From the NCBI RefSeq assembly GCF_000420845.1, contig NZ_ATVS01000019.1, positions 1 through 64,000 on the forward strand: 64,000 nucleotides of DNA. Direction: 5' to 3'. This DNA is from Butyrivibrio sp. AE3009. GTDB lineage: Bacteria; Bacillota; Clostridia; Lachnospirales; Lachnospiraceae. Shown here one piece after another: positions 52,702-62,753 of the stretch. A program made the translations under genes and the position numbers. A model generated the notes under the pieces. The model had not been told where the DNA came from and did not search any database. It saw only the letters and a list, made by a program, of their open reading frames with translations. How positions within the stretch are numbered: position 1 is the stretch's first letter; each line of letters begins with the position of its first letter.

Positions 52702-53513
52702 GAGTAACAATTTCGGACGATTTTGATTTATTAAAGATTGCCGACAGCGGCCAGTGTTTCCGCTTCAATGCCTGTGGCGAGGGTTACACTGTCATGGCGG
52801 GGGATAAGTATCTTTTTATAAAGCAGGTAGGGGAGAATGAGTACGACCTTAGTTGCGGTGAAGAAGAATATGAGAACTTCTGGAAGGAGTATTTTGACCT
52901 GGGGCTTAATTACAGTGAACTGCGGGGAAGAATAGATCCTGAGGAAGATCCCTATCTTTTTGCTGCTGCAGAGTATGGTAAAGGAATTAGAATACTCAAG
53001 CAGGATCCCTGGGAGATGCTGATCTCCTTTATTATTTCCCAGAGGAAGAACATTCCTGCAATTAAGGCTTCCATCGAGAAGCTCTGTGCCAAGGTGGGCC
53101 GTGAAGCAGGCAGAACTCCCGAAGGTGAAGTGCTGTACGCATTTCCCACAGCAGCGGAGATTGCAGCTCTTTCCATGGAGGATCTGACTGCCTGCAGTCT
53201 TGGCTACAGAGATAAATATGTTATGAAAGCCGCTCAGGATGTTGCCAGCGGCTATGTGAATCTGGACAGCTGGAAGAATCTTGATGACGCCGGACTGATG
53301 GAGAGACTGTTGGAGCTCTTTGGCGTGGGAGTTAAGGTTGCCAACTGCGAGATACTGTTTGGGTATCACAGACTTGATGCATTTCCCAGGGATGTGTGGA
53401 TCAATAGGGTGCTGGAGCAGGAGTATGCGGATGGATTTAGGTTTGAGAAGTATAAGCCGTATAATGGGATAATGCAGCAGTATCTGTTCTTCTACTCCAG
53501 AACTACTATGTAA
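52698..53513 (+). CDS. ogg: 8-oxoguanine DNA glycosylase / AP lyase (OGG1-like)
   Basis: 271 residues. An N-terminal OGG_N beta domain (about 1-110) is followed by the helix-hairpin-helix GPD domain with the catalytic lysine in FGVGVKVANCEIL (about Lys213) and the aspartate in AFPRDVW (about Asp232). It excises oxidised guanine from DNA. It overlaps the Mrr-like gene and is probably translationally coupled, pairing a membrane nuclease with a repair enzyme. Confidence 0.92.
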   Translation: MRVTISDDFDLLKIADSGQCFRFNACGEGYTVMAGDKYLFIKQVGENEYDLSCGEEEYENFWKEYFDLGLNYSELRGRIDPEEDPYLFAAAEYGKGIRILKQDPWEMLISFIISQRKNIPAIKASIEKLCAKVGREAGRTPEGEVLYAFPTAAEIAALSMEDLTACSLGYRDKYVMKAAQDVASGYVNLDSWKNLDDAGLMERLLELFGVGVKVANCEILFGYHRLDAFPRDVWINRVLEQEYADGFRFEKYKPYNGIMQQYLFFYSRTTM

Positions 53514-53540
53514 GGATGGCTTCCCTTATTCCCCATCAAC

Positions 53541-53570
53541 TTGTACATATACAACTTCTCATAATTGTAC
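53541..53570. promoter_or_regulatory. AraR-like operator upstream of araR
   Basis: TTGTACATATACAA (53541-53554) resembles the Bacillus AraR consensus (TTGTNCGTNCAA), and a second half-site TTGTAC follows at 53565-53570. Both lie 60-90 bases before the araR start, as expected for autoregulation relieved by L-arabinose. Confidence 0.55.
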
Positions 53571-53633
53571 ACTTTTATCATTGCACATCTCCCCCTCCGG
53601 TCTTATGATTAAATGCGTGAGAGGGAGCGAATC

Positions 53634-54710
53634 GTGGCAAAATATCAGCAGGTTATTGATTGGATAAATCAGAATATAGACAACGGCAGCCTCAAGCCCG
53701 GGGACAGAATTCCCTCGGAGAATGAGCTGTGTGAGCAGTTTGGACTTAGCCGCCAGACGGTAAGACATGCCATTTCACAGCTTTCCAAGGAAGGCCTTCT
53801 TGAGAGCATGAGAGGAAGCGGCACTTATGTTGCGGATCTTCATGCGGGCGAGGGTGAGAGAACCGTGGTGGCTGTTGTTACAACTTATGTGGACGATTAC
53901 ATTTTTCCCAGCACCATCAGAGGAATCGAGAATACTCTAAGTCAGAAGGGCTACTCCATGCAGCTGTCGTTTACCAACAACACTGCCACCAAGGAGCGTC
54001 AGATCCTCTCTGATCTCTCGGGGCGAACGGATATAGCCGGAGTCATCATGGAACCGGTTAAGAGCGCTCTTCCCAATCCTAACCTGGATCTGTACAAGAA
54101 GCTGACGGACAGAGGAGTTAAGCTTCTTTTCATAAACACTTTTTACCCGGAACTTGATATTCCCCACGTCTCAATAGACGACGAGGAATGCGCCTACAGA
54201 GCGGTGAAGGCTCTAATCGAGGCGGGACATAAGAATATAGGATGCGTTCTCAAGCTGGACGATGGCCAGGGAAGAGAGAGATACCGCGGGTATCTCAAGG
54301 CTATGACTGAGTACGGGCTCTCTTTTACCTATGACCATGTGAACTGGATTGACACCATAGACATCAAGGATGGACCAAGAGCCCTTATGAGGGTTCAGGA
54401 GAGGCTCAGGGACTGTACGGCTGTTTTTTGCTACAATGATCAGGTGGCGGGGCTTCTGATGCAGGTACTGTCTGAGGCAGGACTACAGCTACCGGAGGAC
54501 ATGTCGGTGGTTGGCATGGATGATTCGGATCTTGCCAAGACCGGTACCGTGGGAGTTCCGATATCTTCAATTCCACATCCCAAGGAGCTTCTTGGGGAGA
54601 AGGCAGCGCAGAACATGATACGTCTTATTCACGGCGGCAACGCATACTTTAATGCCACCTACGAATTTGCCGAGGACGTGATAATCAGGGAATCAATCAG
54701 CAGACGTTAA
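53634..54710 (+). CDS. araR: AraR-type L-arabinose repressor (GntR/LacI chimera)
   Basis: About 358 residues. A GntR winged helix (about 5-75, [20 protein letters not shown]) is followed by a LacI/periplasmic-binding-type sensor domain ([33 protein letters not shown]). This chimera is characteristic of AraR. The GTG at 53634 follows GAGGGAG at 7 bases; an ATG at 53613 lacks any site. The neighbouring kinase and araD genes support L-arabinose control. Confidence 0.88.
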   Translation: MAKYQQVIDWINQNIDNGSLKPGDRIPSENELCEQFGLSRQTVRHAISQLSKEGLLESMRGSGTYVADLHAGEGERTVVAVVTTYVDDYIFPSTIRGIENTLSQKGYSMQLSFTNNTATKERQILSDLSGRTDIAGVIMEPVKSALPNPNLDLYKKLTDRGVKLLFINTFYPELDIPHVSIDDEECAYRAVKALIEAGHKNIGCVLKLDDGQGRERYRGYLKAMTEYGLSFTYDHVNWIDTIDIKDGPRALMRVQERLRDCTAVFCYNDQVAGLLMQVLSEAGLQLPEDMSVVGMDDSDLAKTGTVGVPISSIPHPKELLGEKAAQNMIRLIHGGNAYFNATYEFAEDVIIRESISRR

Positions 54711-54735
54711 TGATAAACAAACGGAGGAAAAAAGA

Positions 54736-56331
54736 ATGGGAGACGTAAAAACACTAATTGCACAGGGAAAGACATTTCTCGGAATCGAGTTCGGTTCCAC
54801 AAGAATCAAGGCAGTACTTACAGATGAGAAGTACACACCTATCGCTTCCGGCTCACATGGCTGGGAGAACAGACTTCAGGACGGAATCTGGACCTACACT
54901 CTGGAGGACATCTGGACAGGTCTTCAGGACTGCTACAAGAAGCTGGCAGAGGATGTTGAGAAGCAGTATGGGGAAAAGCTTACAACTGTAGGCGCTATGG
55001 GCTTCTCAGCTATGATGCATGGCTACATGGCTTTTGACAAGGAGGGAGAGCTTCTTGTTCCCTTCAGAACCTGGAGAAACACCATTACAGAAGAGGCTTC
55101 AGACAAGTTAACCGAACTCTTTGGCTATCACATCCCTCAGAGATGGAGCATTGCTCACCTCTATCAGGCAATCCTTAATAAGGAAGAGCATATCTCCAAG
55201 GTAGATTTCTTCACAACTCTTGCAGGTTACATTCACTGGCAGCTCACAGGGGAGAAGGTTCTGGGCGTAGGCGATGCTTCCGGAATGTTCCCTATTGATT
55301 CAGCAACCTGCGATTACAACGAGAAGATGCTTGATCAGTTCGACGAGCTTCTTGCAAAAGAGAATATCAGCTGGAAGATCAGAGAAGTACTTCCCAAGTC
55401 ACTTCCCGCAGGTGAGAAGGCAGGTACTCTTACAGCAGAAGGCGCTAAGAAGCTTGATCCCACAGGAACACTTCAGGCAGGAATCCCTGTGTGTCCTCCC
55501 GAGGGAGATGCTGGCACAGGAATGGTTGCCACCAATTCAGTTGGCGTAAGAACAGGTAATATCTCAGCAGGAACTTCAGTATTTTCCATGGTTGTTCTTG
55601 AGCACAGCCTTTCCAAGGCATATCCTGAGCTTGACCTTGTAACAACACCAAGCGGCGAGGAAGTTGCCATGGTTCACTGCAACAACTGCACATCTGATCT
55701 GAATGCCTGGGTTGGACTTTTCAGAGAATTCGCAGGTGCCATCGGACAGGATGTGGATGACGATACACTGTACGGAACACTTTATCGCAAAGCAATGGAA
55801 GGCGACGCAGATTGCGGCGGACTTCTTGCATATAACTATTTCTCAGGCGAGAGCATCACAGGCTTCAACGAGGGAAGACCTCTCTTTGTAAGAAGACCTG
55901 ATGACAAGTTTAACCTTTCCAACTTCATGAGATGTCACCTTTACACAGCTCTCGGAGCGCTTAAGGCCGGTAACGACATCCTTATGAAGGAAGAGAACGT
56001 TAAGGCTGACTTCTTCTTTGGTCAGGGCGGCTTCTTTAAGGTAAGAGGCGTTGGTGACAGAGTAATGGCAGCAGCTCTCGACACACCTATCAAGCTCATG
56101 GAGACAGCAGGAGAGGGCGGCCCTTGGGGACAGGCAATCCTTGCAGGTTACATGTGCCAGAAGGCTGAGGGCGAGACCCTTGAGAACTACCTTAACAACA
56201 AGGTATTCGTAGGCGGCAAGGTTGAGACCTTTGAGCCTGTAGCTGAGGATGTTAAGGGATTCGATGAGTTTATGAAGGATTACAACGCAGGCCTGGCTGT
56301 AGAGAGAGCAGCAGTGGAGAACCTTAAGTAA
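54736..56331 (+). CDS. araB: FGGY-family carbohydrate kinase, probable L-ribulokinase
   Basis: 531 residues of the FGGY fold. Phosphate motif [11 protein letters not shown] (with Glu in place of the usual Asp), MHCNN substrate region, [11 protein letters not shown] and the signature GQGGFFK with [19 protein letters not shown] are seen. It is more like the atypical FGGY kinases found beside araD in Firmicutes than Escherichia coli AraB. Position between araR and araD supports phosphorylation of L-ribulose, but xylulokinase activity cannot be excluded. GGAGG precedes the ATG. Confidence 0.83.
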   Translation: MGDVKTLIAQGKTFLGIEFGSTRIKAVLTDEKYTPIASGSHGWENRLQDGIWTYTLEDIWTGLQDCYKKLAEDVEKQYGEKLTTVGAMGFSAMMHGYMAFDKEGELLVPFRTWRNTITEEASDKLTELFGYHIPQRWSIAHLYQAILNKEEHISKVDFFTTLAGYIHWQLTGEKVLGVGDASGMFPIDSATCDYNEKMLDQFDELLAKENISWKIREVLPKSLPAGEKAGTLTAEGAKKLDPTGTLQAGIPVCPPEGDAGTGMVATNSVGVRTGNISAGTSVFSMVVLEHSLSKAYPELDLVTTPSGEEVAMVHCNNCTSDLNAWVGLFREFAGAIGQDVDDDTLYGTLYRKAMEGDADCGGLLAYNYFSGESITGFNEGRPLFVRRPDDKFNLSNFMRCHLYTALGALKAGNDILMKEENVKADFFFGQGGFFKVRGVGDRVMAAALDTPIKLMETAGEGGPWGQAILAGYMCQKAEGETLENYLNNKVFVGGKVETFEPVAEDVKGFDEFMKDYNAGLAVERAAVENLK

Positions 56332-56661
56332 TTGCAGGGAGAGGTTCTTCGAATCCGGAGTATTGCTTGGTTCTGACGAGCGTAAACAAGAACAAAACTA
56401 AGCCAAATAGATACCTCGGCATATGAAATGCTTATATGGAAATATTTAATATGCATTAATCGTCAATTCTATAATACAAACTGGCAGAAATACATACGAA
56501 AGAATATGAAAAAAAGGCTTTCATATGTATGTGCAGGTGAAATTGCTTTAGATATCGGTAATTTTTCTGATCATAGGCATATTAAAACATTCTAACGGGC
56601 AGCGCTCATATGCTTTAGGCAAAAAAGAGAGATTTAGCATATCGTAATAAGGAGCATAACG
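56332..56661 (+). repeat. Intergenic region with a hairpin-bearing repeat, copy 1
   Basis: Just after araB, a segment from about 56341 to 56393 (GAGGTTCTTCGA... ending GTTCTGACGAGCGTAAACAAGAAC) resembles one after araD at 57366-57425. GTTCT and AGAAC would close a hairpin. An imperfect stem (56493-56502 with 56518-56527) also occurs. No gene is visible in these 330 bases, although TATAAT lies at 56470-56475. Confidence 0.5.
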
Positions 56662-57357
56662 ATGTTAGAAGAATTAAAGAAAAAAGTATATGAAGCAAAT
56701 ATTCTGCTTCCCAAGTACGGTCTTGTTACCTTCACCTGGGGCAATGTAAGTGCCATCGACAGAGAGAGCGGCCTCTTCGTAATCAAGCCCAGCGGCGTTG
56801 ACTACGAGACCATGACTCCCGATGACATGGTTGTTATGGACCTTAACGGCAAAAAGGTGGAGGGCAAGCTCAATCCATCCTCAGATACACCTACACACGT
56901 TGAGATCTACAAGGCTTTCAAGGAGGTGGGCGGCGTAGTTCACACCCACTCCTCCTATGCTACCAGCTGGGCCCAGGCAGGAAGAAGCATTCCCTGCTAC
57001 GGAACAACCCACGCTGACTATTTCTATGGCGAGATCCCTTGTGTAAGATGTCTTACCAAGGACGAGATCGAGACAGCTTATGAGGAGAACACAGGACACC
57101 TCATCGTTAACGAGTTCAATCGCATGGGCAAAGATCCTGTGGCTGTTCCTGCAGTTCTTTGCAAGAACCACGGCGTATTCTCCTGGGGAAAAGATGCTCA
57201 TGAGGCAGTTCACAACGCTGTTGTAACCGAGGAAGTTGCCAAGATGGCCTACAGATGCGAAGTTATCAATCCCAGAGTTCAGCCTGCACCTCAGGAGCTT
57301 CAGGACAAGCACTATTTCCGTAAGCACGGTGCTAATGCTTATTACGGTCAAAAGTAA
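56662..57357 (+). CDS. araD: L-ribulose-5-phosphate 4-epimerase
   Basis: 231 residues of the class II aldolase/adducin fold. It converts L-ribulose-5-phosphate to D-xylulose-5-phosphate, the last step before the pentose phosphate pathway. The zinc-binding [12 protein letters not shown] and the [10 protein letters not shown] substrate loop are present. AAGGAG precedes the ATG. Transketolase and ribulose-phosphate epimerase follow in the cluster. Confidence 0.94.
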   Translation: MLEELKKKVYEANILLPKYGLVTFTWGNVSAIDRESGLFVIKPSGVDYETMTPDDMVVMDLNGKKVEGKLNPSSDTPTHVEIYKAFKEVGGVVHTHSSYATSWAQAGRSIPCYGTTHADYFYGEIPCVRCLTKDEIETAYEENTGHLIVNEFNRMGKDPVAVPAVLCKNHGVFSWGKDAHEAVHNAVVTEEVAKMAYRCEVINPRVQPAPQELQDKHYFRKHGANAYYGQK

Positions 57358-57365
57358 TCACTTAG

Positions 57366-57425
57366 CGAGGTATTTTCGAGCTTAGTGTACTACTTTGTTC
57401 TGGCGAGCGTAAGCGAGATCAGAAC
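57366..57425 (+). repeat. Intergenic hairpin repeat, copy 2, after araD
   Basis: GAGGTATTTTCGAG leads to GTTCTGGCGAGCGTAAGCGAG and closes with CAGAAC, a stem of six pairs. It aligns with the copy after araB and sits at the same place, just beyond a stop codon. TTAGCGAG recurs at 57362 and 57437. Confidence 0.5.
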
Positions 57426-57575
57426 TACCATGTATACTTAGCGAGATTTTCAATGGCAACATAAGTAAAAACTTGAGCAATTTGTCTTATAGACGCATAC
57501 ATTTTCATGTGATAAATTGTAATTGCGTTTTGAGATTTGTTTAACAAAGTTTTCAATACAAAGGGGAAAGGAAGT

Positions 57576-58412
57576 ATGGCTATGACCAATCTAGAATTAA
57601 AAAGAACAGCCAATGAAGTCCGCAAGGGCATTGTTACAGCGGTTCACGCAGCAGGCGCAGGACATCCGGGCGGATCTCTTTCTGCAGCAGATATTTTCAC
57701 CTATCTTTATTTTGAAGAAATGAATATCGATCCTCAGGATCCTAAGAACCCTGATCGTGATCGTTTCGTACTCTCCAAGGGACACACAGCTCCCGGCCTT
57801 TACTCAGTAATGGCACAGAGAGGATACTTCCCTGTTGAGGAGCTTACCACACTTCGTAAGCTTGGCTCCAGACTTCAGGGACATCCCAGTATGCAGTATC
57901 TTCCCGGTCTTGATATGAGCAGCGGCTCTCTCGGACAGGGAATCTCAGTTGCCTGCGGTATGGCTCTTTCAGCCAAGCTTGACGGCAAGGATTACAGAAC
58001 TTACACACTTCTCGGCGACGGTGAGATCGAAGAGGGACAGGTTTGGGAGGCAGCTATGTTCGCAGGCTTCCGTAAGCTTGATAACCTCGTAGTTATCGTT
58101 GATAACAACGGTCTTCAGATTGACGGACCTGTTGATCAGGTTTGCTCACCTTATCCTATTGACAAGAAGTTTGAGGCATTCAACTTCCATGTTATAAATG
58201 TTGATGCCCATGATTTCGATGCATTAAGAGCTGCCTTCAAGGAGGCAAGAGAGACTAAGGGTCAGCCTACAGCCATTATCGCTCATTCACTTAAGGGCAA
58301 GGGCGTTTCCTTCATGGAAGGCCAGGTTTCATGGCATGGTGTAGCACCTAATGACGAAGAGTATGCTAAGGCTATGGACGATCTTAACAAGATCGGCGAG
58401 TCACTGGCTTGA
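57576..58412 (+). CDS. Transketolase, N-terminal subunit
   Basis: 278 residues, the thiamine diphosphate-binding half of a split transketolase. It has GAGHPGGSLSAADIFTYLY, the catalytic-type GDGEIEEGQVWEAAMFAG and IVDNNGLQ, which bind the cofactor pyrophosphate and magnesium. The ATG at 57576 follows GGAAAGGAAGT; the frame is open to 57537. It works with the C-terminal subunit encoded 15 bases downstream. Confidence 0.94.
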   Translation: MAMTNLELKRTANEVRKGIVTAVHAAGAGHPGGSLSAADIFTYLYFEEMNIDPQDPKNPDRDRFVLSKGHTAPGLYSVMAQRGYFPVEELTTLRKLGSRLQGHPSMQYLPGLDMSSGSLGQGISVACGMALSAKLDGKDYRTYTLLGDGEIEEGQVWEAAMFAGFRKLDNLVVIVDNNGLQIDGPVDQVCSPYPIDKKFEAFNFHVINVDAHDFDALRAAFKEARETKGQPTAIIAHSLKGKGVSFMEGQVSWHGVAPNDEEYAKAMDDLNKIGESLA

Positions 58413-58426
58413 TAGGAGGTAGGACG

Positions 58427-59368
58427 ATGAGTGAAGTTAAGAAAATTGCTACCAGAGACAGCTATGGTAAAGAACTTATAGAGCTTGCCAAGGTTAACGA
58501 CAAGGTTGTAGTACTTGACGCAGACCTTGCAGCAGCAACAAGAACAGGTTGGTTTAAGAAGGAGTTTCCCGATCGCCACATCGACTGCGGTATCGCAGAG
58601 TGCAACATGATGGGCATCGCAGCAGGACTTGCTACAACAGGTAAGATTCCTTTCGTCAGCACATTTGCTATGTTTGCTACAGGACGTGCTTTCGAGCAGG
58701 TTCGTAACTCCATCGGATACCCTCATCTCAACGTTAAGATCGGCGGAACACACGCAGGAATCACCGTTGGTGAGGACGGTGCCAGCCATCAGTGTAACGA
58801 GGATATCGCACTTATGCGCACTATCCCCGGAATGGTTGTTATGTGCCCTGCAGATGACATCGAGGCAAGAGCCTGCGTAAGAGCAGCAGCTGAGCACGAA
58901 GGCCCTGTTTACATCAGATTCGGCCGTGCAGCTTGCCCTGTTGTTAATGACAGACCTGATTACAAGTTTGAGATTGGAAAAGGTACTGTACTTAGAGAGG
59001 GTAAAGATGTTAGTATTATAGCTACAGGTATCGGTGTCGGAGCAGCCCTTGAGGCAGCTGAGAAGCTCTCAGCTGACGGCATCGAGGCAGAAGTAGTTAA
59101 CATCTGCACAATCAAGCCTATCGACAGAGAGCTTGTTGTAGCAACAGCCAAGAAGACCGGCAAGGTTGTTACAGTTGAGGAGCACTCAGTTATCGGTGGT
59201 CTCGGAAGTGCAGTAAGTGATGTTCTCGCAGAAGAGTGCCCTACACTTGTTAAGAAGATCGGTATGCAGGATAAGTTCGGTGAGTCCGGATCTGCAGCAG
59301 CTCTTGTTAAGAAGTACGGTCTCGACGGAGACGGTGTTTATACATCAGTAAAGGAATTTTTGAAATAA
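58427..59368 (+). CDS. Transketolase, C-terminal subunit
   Basis: 313 residues: the pyrimidine-binding domain (DRHIDCGIAECNMMGIAAGLA, with the catalytic glutamate) and the C-terminal domain (VVTVEEHSVIGGLGSAVSD). It completes the split transketolase. GGAGGT precedes the ATG at 58427. Its stop overlaps the start of rpe by one base (TAATG). Confidence 0.94.
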   Translation: MSEVKKIATRDSYGKELIELAKVNDKVVVLDADLAAATRTGWFKKEFPDRHIDCGIAECNMMGIAAGLATTGKIPFVSTFAMFATGRAFEQVRNSIGYPHLNVKIGGTHAGITVGEDGASHQCNEDIALMRTIPGMVVMCPADDIEARACVRAAAEHEGPVYIRFGRAACPVVNDRPDYKFEIGKGTVLREGKDVSIIATGIGVGAALEAAEKLSADGIEAEVVNICTIKPIDRELVVATAKKTGKVVTVEEHSVIGGLGSAVSDVLAEECPTLVKKIGMQDKFGESGSAAALVKKYGLDGDGVYTSVKEFLK

Positions 59369-60021
59369 TGATGAATATTTTAAGTCCCTCAATTTTGGCT
59401 GCCGATGTTGCTAACCTCGGTGAGCAGATCACAGCAGCTGACAAGGCGGGAGCTCAGTATATTCATATCGATGTTATGGATGGCACATTTGTGCCATCCA
59501 TTTCCTATGGTATGAATGTTGTTCAGGGGCTTCGCAAAGTAACAGACAAGGTATTTGACGTGCACCTTATGATCACGGAGCCCATCAGATACATTGAGGA
59601 GTTCGCCAAGGCAGGCTCCGACATTATCACCTTCCATTTAGAGGCCGCCTCTGATGTACAGGCAGTTATCGACAAGATCCACAGCCTGGGCAAAAAGGCA
59701 GGAATCTCCATCAAGCCCGCAACTCCTGTTTCCGAGCTTCTTCCCTATCTTGATAAGGTAGAGATGATCCTTGTTATGACAGTGGAACCCGGCTTTGGCG
59801 GACAGGCTTTCATGCCTCACTGTGGTGAGAAGGTTAAGGAGCTTCGCGGTATACTTAACGAGCGAGGTCTTTCCACCGACATAGAAGTTGATGGTGGTAT
59901 TTATCTTAGCAACCTCAAGGAAGTTCTTGATGACGGAGCCAACGTAATTGTTTCCGGCTCCGGTATATTCAAGGGCGATGTTACAGAGATTGTTTCTGAA
60001 TATCTCAAGATAATGGCATAA
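59368..60021 (+). CDS. rpe: Ribulose-phosphate 3-epimerase
   Basis: 217-residue TIM barrel interconverting D-ribulose-5-phosphate and D-xylulose-5-phosphate. Metal and catalytic motifs HIDVMDGTFVPSIS, HLMITEP, MTVEPGFGGQAFM and EVDGGI are present. It is coupled to the transketolase C-terminal gene and followed by a terminator, ending the arabinose and pentose phosphate cluster. Confidence 0.95.
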   Translation: MMNILSPSILAADVANLGEQITAADKAGAQYIHIDVMDGTFVPSISYGMNVVQGLRKVTDKVFDVHLMITEPIRYIEEFAKAGSDIITFHLEAASDVQAVIDKIHSLGKKAGISIKPATPVSELLPYLDKVEMILVMTVEPGFGGQAFMPHCGEKVKELRGILNERGLSTDIEVDGGIYLSNLKEVLDDGANVIVSGSGIFKGDVTEIVSEYLKIMA

Positions 60022-60024
60022 AAA

Positions 60025-60048
60025 GAGGTCCCCTAGGGGACCTTTTTT
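60025..60048. terminator. Bidirectional terminator between rpe and the DUF4349 gene
   Basis: AGGTCCCC (60026-60033) and GGGGACCT (60036-60043) form an 8-base-pair stem with a 2-base loop. It is followed by TTTTT and preceded by AAAAGA, so it can work for both convergent genes. Confidence 0.9.
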
Positions 60049-60055
60049 AAGTTAT

Positions 60056-60994
60056 TCATATGCATTTGTCGCATGAGCATTCCTTGGTGTTATTTTCTGT
60101 ATAAGCATTTTCGTTGTCGACGTAAATATGCTTTGCGGGATAGTACTGAGGTTTCTTTTTTCTGTGTCTGAAGATCATTCCCTTCCAGATCTTGTAGAAG
60201 ATGATTGCTTCAACAAACAGAACGATAAATCCAACTGCCAGGGCCATGAATACCATAATAACTTCGCCGATGCCATCGATAAAATTGAGCCAGAGCTGCT
60301 TGATGCCAAGTCCCAGTCTTGCAATGAAGGGGCGGCGGGTGCTATAGCTTATGTTGACCCTAAGGCTGGCATATTTCAGTGTGCGATCAAGCTCTTTCTG
60401 AGTGATGACATTGCTGTTGTAGGAGCTCTGGTCGTAGGAATCGACAATCTGATAACCCTGATAGTTAGTTATCTTCTGAGAATAAGTGGTTACAATGAAA
60501 TGGTTGTCTTTGCAAAAATTCTCAAGACTGTCTGTAATAACGGGAATCTTGTCGTTGGGAATCTCAACGGTAAAAGACAAAGTACCTGTGGCAGTATATT
60601 CTTTTTCTGAGTCTGAAATATAGTCATCGGCGGGATCGATCACATATCCATTGTACTTGTTATCAACATTTTCAATGAAGCCGCCGTTTTCATTAACGAG
60701 CTTTTGTACAGATTCGTAATAGTCAAGCATGTCCTGCTTGGTCTTAGTCGTGTTTCCATTTGCTGCAAAATTATAGGAATAATCTGCGAAGTCACCTGAG
60801 ATGGTGGTGGATGAATAATCGCCGCCTGTTGATTTGGAAGCGGATTCGCTTACGACGAAGAAACTATCCGATGATCCGGGCGCGACGCTTACGGATTCGG
60901 ATTCCATAGCCGGGGCTTCATGATATGAATCGCCGCAGCCGGTGAGTAATGCCAGAGTAAGAAGCGGTATCAGCAACAGTTTTCTTTTTTTCAT
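60056..60994 (-). CDS. DUF4349 membrane lipoprotein
   Basis: 312 residues. A lipoprotein signal ends in LLTGC (about Cys20). The DUF4349 domain (about 85-260) includes YSYNFAANGNTTKTKQDMLD and YASLRVNISY, followed by one membrane helix (about 245-268) and a basic tail. Such proteins are anchored at the cell surface; the role of DUF4349 is unknown. It is convergent with rpe and divergent from the lichenase. Confidence 0.85.
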   Translation of the reverse strand: MKKRKLLLIPLLTLALLTGCGDSYHEAPAMESESVSVAPGSSDSFFVVSESASKSTGGDYSSTTISGDFADYSYNFAANGNTTKTKQDMLDYYESVQKLVNENGGFIENVDNKYNGYVIDPADDYISDSEKEYTATGTLSFTVEIPNDKIPVITDSLENFCKDNHFIVTTYSQKITNYQGYQIVDSYDQSSYNSNVITQKELDRTLKYASLRVNISYSTRRPFIARLGLGIKQLWLNFIDGIGEVIMVFMALAVGFIVLFVEAIIFYKIWKGMIFRHRKKKPQYYPAKHIYVDNENAYTENNTKECSCDKCI

Positions 60995-61174
60995 ACAGTC
61001 CTCCTTGCGACGGCTGTGACGTCAGACCGTCAATACATCTACATATGATTTAAAAGTATAGCAATCGCCAAGGATGCGATGTAGCCTTTATTCGGCAAAA
61101 TGAGCTGCGGCAAATGGCGAAAAAGAGGAATTAAGACGAAGAGTCATTTAAATATTCGCAATATTCTGACATTT

Positions 61175-61203
61175 TTTACAAGATTTTAATATATTTGTAA
61201 TAT
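61175..61203 (+). promoter_or_regulatory. Promoter of the lichenase gene
   Basis: TTTACA (61175-61180) and TAATAT (61198-61203) are separated by 17 bases, about 38 bases before the start codon, in an AT-rich stretch. Confidence 0.5.
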
Positions 61204-61240
61204 TTCTGTAGCTATTATTGTGGATAAGGAGGTGTTTTGT

Positions 61241-62548
61241 ATGAGAAGAAAAATTATGTCACTTGTATTGGGAACTGTTTTGGCATTGGGAACTCTTATT
61301 GGGGGAGCTGTCAATGCATCTGCCGCGAGTGCTTGGGGTGGCACACACGACGGAATGGCGCTGGATTATCACGACAGCAGCAAATTTGACATGGCAACCT
61401 GGAGCAACGGAGGAATGTTCAATTGCACATTTTCACCGAACAACATTGCATTCAGGAATGGTCAGATGGCAATCACCATCGACCGGAACTGGCAGGGTTA
61501 CACAGCAGGCGAGTACCGCACCAAGAATTATTACGGCTACGGACTGTTCCAGGTTAACATGAAGCCTATCAAGAATCCCGGCGTTGTTTCATCCTTTTTT
61601 ACCTACACAGGTCCAAGTGATGGGACAAAATGGGACGAGATCGATATCGAGTTCCTGGGAAAAGACACTACGAAGGTGCAGTTCAACTACTATACCAACG
61701 GACAGGGCAACCACGAGTACCTGTACAATCTTGGGTTTGATGCTTCCCAGAGTTTCCACACTTATGGATTTGACTGGAGACAGGGCAGCATAACCTGGTA
61801 CGTTGACGGTAAGGCCGTTTATACGGCAACAAGGGATATTCCCACCACACCGGGCAAGATAATGATGAATGCCTGGAATGGAACCGGTGTTGATGACTGG
61901 CTTGAGGCTTACAACGGAAGAACCGGGATAACGGCTTATTATGACTGGGCATCCTATGATGCAAGTACAGGCGGTGGCAGCAATTCCGGAAATAAGAATT
62001 CCGGAAATAATAACTCCGGAAATAATAACTCCGGCAACAATAACTCAGGTAACAATAATTCAGGTAATAACAATTCCGGAAACAACAATTCGGGAAATAC
62101 CAATTCCGGAGCTATGTTCGATTCATCCAAGGCATACAAGATCGTGAACTTCGCAAGCTCTATGGCAATGGATGTTCAGGGCAACAGAAGAGACAACGGA
62201 ACCAACGTACTTCAGTATTATTACAGAGGCAATGCCAACCAGAAATGGTATTTTGTAAAAGAGGGCAATTACTACATTATTAAGAATGCCTCCACGGGCA
62301 AGGCCCTGTCGGTGCAGGATTCAGCTTCCTGGGATGGAGCTAATGTATATCAGTGGGATTATTACGGCGACGATAGCCAGAAGTGGGAAATTTATGCTGC
62401 AGCCAATAATACCTACAAGATCATCAACCACAAGAGCGGCAAGTGCCTCAATATCGCATATGGCAGCAACAGTGCCAATGCGAACATCGAGCAGTACAAG
62501 GATGTATCATCCAACTACGAGCGCTGGTGGATCGATATCGCAAATTAA
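61241..62548 (+). CDS. Secreted GH16 lichenase (beta-1,3-1,4-glucanase) with CBM13 module
   Basis: About 435 residues. A signal peptide (about 1-28, ending NASAAS) leads to a GH16 catalytic domain (about 35-245) with the active-site DEIDIEFLG, in which the two glutamates act as nucleophile and acid/base. A linker of eight five-residue NSGNN-like repeats (about 248-291) connects to a ricin-type CBM13 module (about 295-435). It should cut mixed-linkage glucan of cereal cell walls. AAGGAGGTG precedes the ATG at 61241. The upstream frame (to GTG 61220) is not needed. Confidence 0.93.
   Translation: MRRKIMSLVLGTVLALGTLIGGAVNASAASAWGGTHDGMALDYHDSSKFDMATWSNGGMFNCTFSPNNIAFRNGQMAITIDRNWQGYTAGEYRTKNYYGYGLFQVNMKPIKNPGVVSSFFTYTGPSDGTKWDEIDIEFLGKDTTKVQFNYYTNGQGNHEYLYNLGFDASQSFHTYGFDWRQGSITWYVDGKAVYTATRDIPTTPGKIMMNAWNGTGVDDWLEAYNGRTGITAYYDWASYDASTGGGSNSGNKNSGNNNSGNNNSGNNNSGNNNSGNNNSGNNNSGNTNSGAMFDSSKAYKIVNFASSMAMDVQGNRRDNGTNVLQYYYRGNANQKWYFVKEGNYYIIKNASTGKALSVQDSASWDGANVYQWDYYGDDSQKWEIYAAANNTYKIINHKSGKCLNIAYGSNSANANIEQYKDVSSNYERWWIDIAN
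61982..62110 (+). repeat. Tandem 15-base repeat encoding the NSGNN linker
   Basis: Eight 15-base units plus a partial unit (AATTCCGGAAATAAT and variants) encode the flexible Asn-Ser-Gly linker of the lichenase. Units differ mostly at synonymous sites. Copy number may vary between strains. Confidence 0.8.
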
Positions 62549-62753
62549 TTATTAAGCCGAAAAACTATATGCGGGACAAAATCAGCAGCCCGTAGGAAGT
62601 ATATGGCCGCCGAAGAAATGTCATCTTGTTAATCAGAAGGCGGCAATCAAGAAGAGCAAGATGTAGCGGACTTTCAGCAAAATGGCGGTGGATTCGTGGA
62701 GGAAATCAGAATATGATGTGAAAAGATAAGGTTTTTATAAAGGAATTAAAGAT

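Noticed and set aside
61982..62110. CRISPR-like repeat pattern
   Set aside because: The repeats are 15 bases, without spacers, and encode the NSGNN linker of the lichenase.
62549..62753. Gap between the lichenase and GH43 genes
   Set aside because: I looked for a small gene, an RNA or a terminator here and found no convincing signal.
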